Part shown: positions 1 through 5,639 of the stretch, piece after piece | Position numbering within the stretch: the first letter of the stretch is position 1 | Layout of the letters: each line of letters starts with the position of its first letter | NCBI GenBank assembly: GCA_946055125.1 | Contig: CAMGFF010000166.1 | Span: 1-5,639 of the forward strand | Origin: an uncultured Prevotellaceae bacterium | GTDB lineage: Bacteria; Bacteroidota; Bacteroidia; Bacteroidales; Muribaculaceae | DNA length: 5,639 bases | Reading direction: 5' to 3' | The notes under the pieces: model-generated | Told to the model about the DNA's origin: nothing | Database searches by the model: none | The model's input: only the letters and a program-made list of their open reading frames with translations | Program-made: the position numbers and the translations under genes

Positions 1-2639
1 CCCTCTTCCTTCTTTTAGCCCTCTTTCTTGCCTTGGGCTCTAATGCCAAGGTGACGCTCCCTGCCTTCTTTGGCGATGGCATGGTGCTCCAGCAAAATGC
101 CTCGGTCCTTATGCACGGCTCTGCTTCGGCCGGCGCTAAGGTCTCTATCAAGGCTTCGTGGAGTAATAAGCCCGTTGTCACTCGCGCCGGTGCCGACGGT
201 GCCTGGAGTGCCACGCTCTCAACTCCGTCATTTGGTGGTCCCTACTCTATCTCGGTGTCCGATGGCTCAGCCCCTCTCACTCTCAGCGATGTGCTGGTGG
301 GCGAGGTGTGGGTGTGCGCCGGCCAGTCGAATATGGAAATGCCCATGAAGGGCTTCCGCGGACAGCCAACCCACGGCACTGCCGATCTCATTCTCTCGGC
401 TTCACCTCGCCTCAACATTCGCCTCCTGCAACAGAAAAACGACTGGGCTACCACCGAAAAGCCCGACATCGAGCCTGTGAAATGGACTACCGCCTCTTCT
501 CATGCCGTGGCCGACTTCAGCGCGGTGGGCTATGTGTTCGGAAAGACTATCTACGACGCTCTCAATGTGCCTGTCGGTCTTATTCAGTGCGACTGGAGCA
601 TGTCTACCATCGAAACTTGGATGCCTCGCTCTGTGCTTGAATCGAAGTTCCCCGAAATCGCACTCCCTGCCGCCGACGGTAAGGACTTTGGCTGGATTCA
701 GGGCACCCCCACTCTCGCCTGGAATGCTATGGTGGCGCCTTGGCGTGGATTCCCGGTCGCCGGCGTTATCTGGTTCCAGGGCGAGGCCAATACGTCTAAT
801 GCCGAGCGTTACAGCCGCCTTTTCCCGGCCATGGTAGCCGAGTGGCGTGCGCTGTTTGGCAACAACCCTGCCTTGCCTTTCTTCTTCTCCCAGATTGCCC
901 CTTGGAACGACGGCGACTGCCGCGGCACTCGCTGGGCTGTGTTCCGCCAGATGCAGAGCGACCTCCTCAAGTCGGTGCCTGCCTCGGGTATGGTCACTGT
1001 GGGCGACCTCGGCGACAGTATCTTCATTCACTTCCCCAAGAAGATTGAGGTGGGTAAGCGTTTCGCTTATCTCGCCCTTGAGAAGGCTTACAAGCGCACG
1101 GGCATCATCTCTCAGGCTCCCGTCGCAAAGTGCGTCACAGTGGAGTCGCCCACATCGGTTATCGTGGAGTTTGAGGGCGGTGAGAACGGCCTCACGCCCG
1201 AAAATGCCCAACTCCCTGGCTTTGAGCTTGTTGACGCTTTTGGCAATATTTACGACGCAAATGCCCAAATTCTCAATGCCGACAACAAGGTTCGCGTCTC
1301 TACTTCGTGGCTGCAATACCCTGTGCAAGTGCGATATAGCTATCACAACTTCTACGAAAGCTCGCTCTTCAGCAATGCCGGTCTCCCTGCTGCGCCTTTC
1401 TGCCTCGACATTCCCAAGCAGAAGAAGACCGCCCTCATGTGGTTCGATGCCGAGGCCAACTATCGCCGTTTCAACAACTTAGACAGCATCGAATACTATG
1501 TGAAAAAGGTCGCCGACCTCGGTTTTACCCACGCTGTTGTCGATGTGCGACCAATCACCGGCGAAGTGCTCTACAACAGCGCTTTAGCCCCCAAAGTGAA
1601 GGATGTCACAAATGAGTTCGACTACCTCGCCCGCTTCATCGAGGTGGGTCACAAGCATGGTCTTAAAGTGCTCGCTTCCATGAATGTGTTCTGCGCCGGC
1701 CACAATTATCACGACTCCGGCCTCATCTATTCGGGTCACCCTGAGTGGGCAAGTGTGGTCTATGACCCACAGCGCGGCCTAATCCCTATCACCGAGCAGA
1801 AACACAAATATGGCGGTATGGTCAATCCCATTAATGCTGAGTATCAGGCCTATATCATCGAAGTGATGAAGGAGCTTGCCAAAAACTACCCCAACCTCGA
1901 CGGCCTTATGCTCGACCGCGTGCGCTACGATGGTATCGAGGCCGACTTCTCTCAGCTCAGCCGCACCGAGTTTGAGAAGTTCATCGGCAAGAAGGTGAAA
2001 AACTTCCCCACCGACATTCTCTCGTGGAAGAAGGGCGGCAAGCGCCCCGTCCCCGTTCACGGCCCGCTCTTCAAGCAGTGGACCGAGTGGCGCACCAAGA
2101 ATATCACAGAGTTTATGGCCCGCGCCCGCAAGGAGGTGAAGGCTGTGCGCGAGAACATCATCTTCGGCACCTACACCGGCGCTTGGTATCCCTCCTACTA
2201 TGAGGTGGGTGTGAACTTCGCCAGCAAGGACTATGACCCCGCCGCCGACTTCGACTGGGCTACCCCTGCCTACAAAAACTATGGCTATGCCGAGCTCATC
2301 GACCTCTATGCAACCGGCAACTACTACACCGACATCACACTGAAGGACTACAAGGGCAGCGAAATCTGGAATGAGACCGACAGCCAGGCGCAGTCGGGCA
2401 CTTGGTACTGCGTGGAAGGCTCCTGCCGACACCTCCGCAAGATTCTCGGCAAAAACCCATTTGTGGGCGGTATCCTCGTTGACCAATTCTACGACAACCC
2501 CGAGAAACTCAGCCTCACTATCGCCGAGAACCTCAAGGACAGCGACGGCCTGATGGTCTTCGACATCGTCCACATCATCACCAAGAACCTCTGGAGCGAA
2601 GTGGAGGCCGGAATGCGCCTCGGCGGCAACCTGAAGTAA
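1..2639 (+). CDS. Exported sialate O-acetylesterase (SASA/SGNH) fused to a GHL10-type glycosyl-hydrolase-like domain; 5' end cut by the window
   Basis: The frame is open from position 3 to the TAA at 2637-2639, giving 878 visible residues (codon 3-5 counted as residue 1). Residues 1-15 are the leucine-rich core of a signal peptide ending near GSNA, so the true start lies a few codons upstream and the TTG at 33 is internal. Residues about 16-105 form the beta-rich N-terminal domain usual in sialate O-acetylesterases (LPAFFGDGMVLQQ). The SGNH esterase domain follows: nucleophile S109 in GQSNM, the WFQGEAN block at 257-263 and H343 in IHFPKK followed by EVGKR. A beta domain runs to about 470. 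Residues about 475-878 resemble GHL10 (family 10 glycosylhydrolase-like) barrels: MWFDAEANYRRF, VVDVRP, GLMLDRVRYDG with D638, and a late ILVDQFYDN with D827. Expected role: exported removal of O-acetyl groups from sialic acid or another acetylated sugar, with the second domain possibly cleaving a glycan. The esterase family is confident; substrate and hydrolase activity are inference. Confidence 0.9.
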   Translation, partial: LFLLLALFLALGSNAKVTLPAFFGDGMVLQQNASVLMHGSASAGAKVSIKASWSNKPVVTRAGADGAWSATLSTPSFGGPYSISVSDGSAPLTLSDVLVGEVWVCAGQSNMEMPMKGFRGQPTHGTADLILSASPRLNIRLLQQKNDWATTEKPDIEPVKWTTASSHAVADFSAVGYVFGKTIYDALNVPVGLIQCDWSMSTIETWMPRSVLESKFPEIALPAADGKDFGWIQGTPTLAWNAMVAPWRGFPVAGVIWFQGEANTSNAERYSRLFPAMVAEWRALFGNNPALPFFFSQIAPWNDGDCRGTRWAVFRQMQSDLLKSVPASGMVTVGDLGDSIFIHFPKKIEVGKRFAYLALEKAYKRTGIISQAPVAKCVTVESPTSVIVEFEGGENGLTPENAQLPGFELVDAFGNIYDANAQILNADNKVRVSTSWLQYPVQVRYSYHNFYESSLFSNAGLPAAPFCLDIPKQKKTALMWFDAEANYRRFNNLDSIEYYVKKVADLGFTHAVVDVRPITGEVLYNSALAPKVKDVTNEFDYLARFIEVGHKHGLKVLASMNVFCAGHNYHDSGLIYSGHPEWASVVYDPQRGLIPITEQKHKYGGMVNPINAEYQAYIIEVMKELAKNYPNLDGLMLDRVRYDGIEADFSQLSRTEFEKFIGKKVKNFPTDILSWKKGGKRPVPVHGPLFKQWTEWRTKNITEFMARARKEVKAVRENIIFGTYTGAWYPSYYEVGVNFASKDYDPAADFDWATPAYKNYGYAELIDLYATGNYYTDITLKDYKGSEIWNETDSQAQSGTWYCVEGSCRHLRKILGKNPFVGGILVDQFYDNPEKLSLTIAENLKDSDGLMVFDIVHIITKNLWSEVEAGMRLGGNLK

Positions 2640-2651
2640 CAAAAAATGAAT

Positions 2652-2744
2652 GGGAGTAGTGATAATAGAACCACTAGTATCTCTAGAATTTCTAGAATTT
2701 CTAGAATTTCTAGTATCTCTAGTATCTCTAGTATCACCACTCCC
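2652..2744. repeat. 93-bp imperfect palindrome between genes 1 and 2
   Basis: Pairing each base with its partner around the centre at 2698 gives 35 complementary pairs out of 46. The outer arms, GGGAGTAGTGATA (2652-2664) and TATCACCACTCCC (2732-2744), match at 12 of 13 positions. The centre is a perfect 7-bp inverted repeat, TCTAGAA and TTCTAGA around one T. The middle is looser, held together mainly by CTAG cores. An RNA copy could form a long bulged hairpin ending 18 bases before the ATG at 2763. The right arm is followed by TATCCCC, not a T-run, so it is not a standard intrinsic terminator for the + strand genes. A role in mRNA stability or in tuning expression between the two genes is possible but unproven. 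Confidence 0.75.
2673..2735 (+). repeat. Seven tandem 9-bp units with CTAG cores
   Basis: Seven consecutive 9-bp units fill this stretch exactly. One ACTAGTATC (2673-2681) is followed by three TCTAGAATT (2682-2708) and three TCTAGTATC (2709-2735). There are thus two unit variants in blocks, a pattern expected from copy-number growth by slippage or unequal recombination. Every unit carries CTAG, a tetranucleotide that is usually scarce in bacterial genomes. The array sits inside the 93-bp palindrome, and its last unit supplies part of the palindrome's right arm. The region is AT-rich, in contrast to the GC-rich genes on both sides. Its function is unknown. Confidence 0.92.
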
Positions 2745-2762
2745 TATCCCCCTAAAAAAATT
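2745..2762 (+). promoter_or_regulatory. A-rich translation-start leader of the DUF5009 gene
   Basis: The sequence TATCCCCCTAAAAAAATT directly precedes the ATG at 2763. It has no Shine-Dalgarno motif, but the run of seven A bases fits the A/T-rich start context typical of Bacteroidota. This leader and the position of the family's N-terminal motif favour 2763 over the in-frame ATG at 2646. The next gene also begins with ATT just before its ATG. No Bacteroidota-type promoter (TAnnTTTG) is visible in the 123-base gap, which supports read-through from gene 1. Confidence 0.5.
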
Positions 2763-4166
2763 ATGAACCGAGCTTTATCCCTCGACGCGCTCCGAGGCTA
2801 TGCCATTCTCACAATGGTGCTGAGCGCCACAGTAGTCTATGGCATTCTCCCGGGTTGGATGTATCACGCTCAAGTGCCGCCGCCCGACCATGCCTTCAAC
2901 CCCAATCTCCCGGGCCTCACCTGGGTCGATATGGTTTTCCCCAGCTTCCTCTTCGCAATGGGCGCCGCCCTGCCTTTCTCGGTGGGTAAGCGCCTCCGCA
3001 AGGGAGCAAGCAAGCTGAGCCTTGCCCTCAATGCGCTGTGGCGTGGCCTGAAACTCACTTTCTTCGCCATCCTCATTCAGCATTTCTACCCCTATATGAC
3101 CGGCGGCGACCTCCACAGCCAGCTCCTCGCAATCTTCTGCTTCGCGCTCCTCTTCCCCATGTATATGCGCCTGCCCTGGGAAATGCCCGGCTGGGTGCGC
3201 ACCGCAATTCAGCTCGCCGCAATGGCCGTGGGTGCCACCGTGATGCTCTGCATGAGCTATCCCACCACCTACGACCTCAACCTGCACCTCCACACCAGCA
3301 ACATCATCATCTTGATTCTTGCCAATGTGTCGGTATTCGCCACGCTGCTCTTCATCTTCACCGCACATAGCCGCTCTGTGCGACTCGCCGTGCTGGCTAT
3401 CCTCTTTGGCATTATCCTCGCCGCCGATGCCGATGCCGGCTCCTGGGCTGCTTGGCTCATGCACGCCTCTCCTGCATCGTGGCTCTATGTCCCTGCCTAT
3501 CTCAAGTATCTCTTCATAGTGATTCCGGGCAGCATTGCCGGCGAGATTCTCCTCGCCCACACCGAGAAGATGCGGGCTGCTACCTCCTCCATCGCCACTT
3601 CGCGTGCCAAGGCCTGGGGCATCGCTGCCATCACGCTCGCTATCGTGGTGGTCAACCTGGTGTGCCTCTATGCTCGCTGGCTCCACCTCAACCTTGCCCT
3701 CAACGCCTCCTTGCTCATCGCCGGATATGCCTTGCTGCGCCGGGGCGACGACTTCTGCGCCCTGTGGCGCGACCTCTTCATCGCCGGTGCTGTGATGTTG
3801 CTGCTGGGCCTGGCTTTCGAGCCTTTTGAGGGCGGTATCAAGAAGGACCCGGTCACCTTCGGCTACCTCTTCACCACCGGCGGAATGTCGTTCATGACGC
3901 TCATTCTCCTCAGCGTGGTGTGCGACTTCTTCAAGTGCCACCGCTCCACCGCCTTCCTCGTGATGTGCGGTCAGAACCCTATGGTGGCCTATGTGGCTTG
4001 CGACCTCCTCATCTATCCCATTCTTGGCTTGTGCGGCCTTATGCAGCACCTCGGCTTCTTCGCCTCCTCGCCGTGGCTGGGCTTCCTCCAAGGCGTGCTG
4101 CTCACCTCGCTTGCCGTAGTTGTAACCATGTTCTTCACCCGCATCAAGTGGGTGTGGCGCACCTAA
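2763..4166 (+). CDS. DUF5009 inner-membrane protein, HGSNAT-like putative transmembrane acetyltransferase
   Basis: The product has 467 residues and is strongly hydrophobic, with about 11-13 likely membrane segments (for example around 14-30, 56-74, 93-110, 179-200, 205-221, 283-304, 334-352, 366-389 and 436-458). Family marks are SLDALRG at 6-12, WMYHAQVPPP at 32-41, GLTWVDMVFP at 51-60 followed by FLFAMGAALPFS, EPFEGGIKKDP at 353-363, and GQNPMVAY at 403-410. These are characteristic of Bacteroidota DUF5009 proteins, relatives of heparan-alpha-glucosaminide N-acetyltransferase, which passes acetyl from cytosolic acetyl-CoA to a sugar amine across the membrane. H43, just before GLTWVDMVFP, sits where HGSNAT has its active-site histidine (aligned from memory). 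The start is placed at 2763 because the conserved region begins at once; an ATG at 2646 would add 39 residues of repeat-encoded sequence. It follows gene 1 by 123 bases and precedes gene 3 by 16. Family assignment is confident; acetyltransferase activity and acceptor are inference. Confidence 0.88.
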   Translation: MNRALSLDALRGYAILTMVLSATVVYGILPGWMYHAQVPPPDHAFNPNLPGLTWVDMVFPSFLFAMGAALPFSVGKRLRKGASKLSLALNALWRGLKLTFFAILIQHFYPYMTGGDLHSQLLAIFCFALLFPMYMRLPWEMPGWVRTAIQLAAMAVGATVMLCMSYPTTYDLNLHLHTSNIIILILANVSVFATLLFIFTAHSRSVRLAVLAILFGIILAADADAGSWAAWLMHASPASWLYVPAYLKYLFIVIPGSIAGEILLAHTEKMRAATSSIATSRAKAWGIAAITLAIVVVNLVCLYARWLHLNLALNASLLIAGYALLRRGDDFCALWRDLFIAGAVMLLLGLAFEPFEGGIKKDPVTFGYLFTTGGMSFMTLILLSVVCDFFKCHRSTAFLVMCGQNPMVAYVACDLLIYPILGLCGLMQHLGFFASSPWLGFLQGVLLTSLAVVVTMFFTRIKWVWRT

Positions 4167-4182
4167 TTTTCCCCCCTGCATT

Positions 4183-5639
4183 ATGTCAAAACGTAGATTT
4201 CTACTATCCATGCTCGCCTCACTCTCGCTCTCTGCGGCGGTGGCTGGCGATGTGCTGCCCGTCAGTGGCAGTTGGCTCAACCTCTTCTACCAGGACGAGC
4301 GCAACAAGTATTCCAATCCCATGAATATGGACAACACCGACCCTGCCTTGTGGCGCGCAAAGGTGCGCGAAATGAAGGCTCTCGGCATCGAGTTCATCGT
4401 CTTCATGGCTACCGCCAATGAGGGCAAGGCCGACTATCCCTCGAAGCTCATGCCTCCGGCCTACGACGACGTCAGCTGCGAAAGTCCCGTCTCGGCTATT
4501 ATGGACGAGGCTGCCCGCGAGGGCATGAAGGTGTTCATGAGCATTGGCTGGGCCGAGAATCAGGACGACAACCTGCGAAACCCCGCCATCCTCAACCGCC
4601 AGCTCGCTATCATGCAGGAGCTTGCCGCCATCTATGGCAACAGCCCGGCCTTCTATGGCTGGTATCTCCCTGTAGAAGACTGCCTCGGCCCGGTTCTCTC
4701 CGATGCCGCCGTGGTGGCCGTGAACAAGCTCGTGGAGCGCGCCCACAAGCTCACTCCGGGCAAGAAAACTCTCATCTCGCCCTATGGTTTCTTCTGCTGC
4801 CGATTCGACGACCCGCAATTCGCCCGCCAAATCAAGCGCCTGAAGGTCGATATTATCGCCTATCAGGACGAGGTGGGCTGTGTGCGCGAGGAGTTCCCAA
4901 TGCCGCGCCTCAAGAATGCCTGGCGCGAGATGAAGAAGATTCACGATGAAACTAACATTGAGTTTTGGGCTAATTGCGAACTCTTCTCCTGGGAAAAGGG
5001 CACTAATAGCCGCCAGTCGGCTCTCGTGCCGGCTGCAATGCCCCGCGTAATCTCGCAGCTCGCCGCAGCAAGCGAGGCCGGTGTGAGCCGCATTATCTCG
5101 TTCATGACTCCGGGTATCTGGAGCCTCAATGCCGACTGTTTCCCCCTTGGCCAGCCCGAGGTGTCGCACCGTGCAGCTCTCGACTATCTCGCATGGCGCA
5201 ATGGCGACCGCACTCTCTCTTTGCTCGAGAAATCGCTCACAGGCTCCCTCTCAAGCTCCTATCGCGATGGCTCTCCGCTCACCGACGGTATCACCGGCGA
5301 TGAGAACCCCGAGAACACCGCCTGGCAGCGCTATGAGGCCGGCTATCACGAAATCTCGCTCAATCTCCCCCGGGCCTCAACCGGCAGCGTGTTCCTGCGC
5401 TTCCTCAACTGCGCCAAGCGCGGCATCGGCGTGCCTTACAAGGTCTATATCTACACCGCCGATGACGACGACTCCTTCCACCTGCAGCGCATCTACGACA
5501 TGGCGCAGCACCCCAATTCACTCCACGACACCTGGATCGAGCCAATCCATGTAGAATGGACCTCCCCCACCTCGCGTGTGAAAATCGCCCTCCAGTCCAC
5601 AGCCCCTCTCCTCATCGACGAGTTCTTCCTCCTCCCATA
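4183..5639 (+). CDS. Exported DUF4434 protein, putative glycoside-hydrolase-like TIM barrel with C-terminal beta domain; 3' end at the window edge
   Basis: The frame is open from ATG 4183 to the window end, giving 485 complete codons; the last two bases are TA, so the next codon may be the stop. Residues 1-22 are a signal peptide: basic SKRR, a hydrophobic stretch, then AVAGD, with cleavage likely after A21 or G22. Residues about 25-325 match the DUF4434 family: VSGSWLN near the start, the ALGIEFIVFMAT strand, FYGWYLPVED with E165 and D166, SPYG at 199-202, AYQDEVG with E230, and WANCELFSWE with E266. Several acidic residues at strand ends suit a retaining or inverting glycosidase, but the catalytic pair is not established. 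Residues about 381-485 are beta-rich and end in LLIDEFFLLP, resembling an accessory or carbohydrate-binding sandwich. Only 16 bases separate it from the DUF5009 gene, implying co-transcription. The expected location is periplasmic or outer-surface; the substrate is unknown. Confidence 0.86.
   Translation, partial: MSKRRFLLSMLASLSLSAAVAGDVLPVSGSWLNLFYQDERNKYSNPMNMDNTDPALWRAKVREMKALGIEFIVFMATANEGKADYPSKLMPPAYDDVSCESPVSAIMDEAAREGMKVFMSIGWAENQDDNLRNPAILNRQLAIMQELAAIYGNSPAFYGWYLPVEDCLGPVLSDAAVVAVNKLVERAHKLTPGKKTLISPYGFFCCRFDDPQFARQIKRLKVDIIAYQDEVGCVREEFPMPRLKNAWREMKKIHDETNIEFWANCELFSWEKGTNSRQSALVPAAMPRVISQLAAASEAGVSRIISFMTPGIWSLNADCFPLGQPEVSHRAALDYLAWRNGDRTLSLLEKSLTGSLSSSYRDGSPLTDGITGDENPENTAWQRYEAGYHEISLNLPRASTGSVFLRFLNCAKRGIGVPYKVYIYTADDDDSFHLQRIYDMAQHPNSLHDTWIEPIHVEWTSPTSRVKIALQSTAPLLIDEFFLLP

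Noticed and set aside
33..35. TTG as the start codon of gene 1
   Set aside because: The ten codons before it continue in frame as a leucine-rich signal-peptide core, so the real start is upstream of the window.
1779..2642. 287-codon minus-strand open frame opposite gene 1 (others at 402-1346 and 4219-5169)
   Set aside because: All lie opposite well-supported genes, show no recognisable domain, and are explained by codon bias on the coding strand.
2489..2740. Minus-strand frame with a repeated LEI tripeptide
   Set aside because: The repeated tripeptide is just the 9-bp array read in reverse; the rest is antisense to the end of gene 1, with no sign of a real protein.
2652..2744. Miniature mobile element (MITE-like) with terminal inverted repeats
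   Set aside because: The arms are inverted repeats, but no target-site duplication flanks them and the inner part is a simple tandem array. It could be revisited if other genomic copies are found.
4167..4182. T4/C6 run before gene 3 (and the A7 run before gene 2) as phase-variation tracts
   Set aside because: Both runs are short and lie in untranslated gaps, so length change would not alter a reading frame; nothing else supports switching.
4183..4248. Twin-arginine (Tat) export signal in the DUF4434 protein
   Set aside because: SKRRFLL has adjacent arginines but lacks the full S/T-R-R-x-F-L-K pattern. The short hydrophobic stretch and AVA-G end fit an ordinary Sec signal better.
2775..4280. 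501-codon open frame on the minus strand opposite the DUF5009 gene
   Set aside because: It is the complement of a real membrane-protein gene, is abnormally rich in E, H and G, has no family motif, and runs through the gene 2/gene 3 junction. GC-rich third positions on the + strand explain the lack of stops.

Overview
The window holds three genes, all on the + strand and probably in one transcription unit. They look like part of a carbohydrate-processing locus of a Bacteroidales bacterium (a gut-type family such as Muribaculaceae or Prevotellaceae is my guess). The basis is the family content (a SASA-type sialate O-acetylesterase, a DUF5009 membrane protein and a DUF4434 protein, all common in Bacteroidota), start codons preceded by A/T-rich sequence instead of a Shine-Dalgarno motif, and strong C-ending codon use. 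The species cannot be named from the sequence.

Layout: (1) positions 1-2639 carry an exported two-part enzyme that lacks only the first residues of its signal peptide. Its N-terminal half is a complete SGNH-fold carbohydrate acetylesterase, and its C-terminal half is a GHL10-type (family 10 glycosylhydrolase-like) TIM barrel. (2) Positions 2640-2762 are a 123-base AT-rich gap. It holds seven tandem 9-bp units, each with a CTAG core, nested inside a 93-bp imperfect palindrome. (3) Positions 2763-4166 encode a polytopic inner-membrane DUF5009 protein related to heparan-alpha-glucosaminide N-acetyltransferase (HGSNAT). (4) Sixteen bases later, 4183 to the window end encodes an exported DUF4434 protein, a putative glycoside-hydrolase-like barrel with a C-terminal beta-rich domain. 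It is cut at or almost at its stop codon.

How they may work together (inference): the two exported proteins would act on an acetylated glycan outside the cytoplasm, one removing O-acetyl groups and both offering barrel domains that could cleave sugar linkages. The membrane protein, if it works like HGSNAT, would carry acetyl groups from cytosolic acetyl-CoA across the membrane to a sugar amine. No SusC/SusD pair, sulfatase, transporter or regulator lies within the window, so the substrate is unknown. Sialic acid, a glycosaminoglycan or a plant polysaccharide are all possible.

The most unusual non-coding feature is the nested repeat and palindrome between genes 1 and 2. The protein architecture (esterase-GHL10 fusion) and the pairing of deacetylation with possible transmembrane acetylation are the most interesting coding observations. 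I see no RNA gene, insertion sequence, CRISPR array or recognisable promoter.
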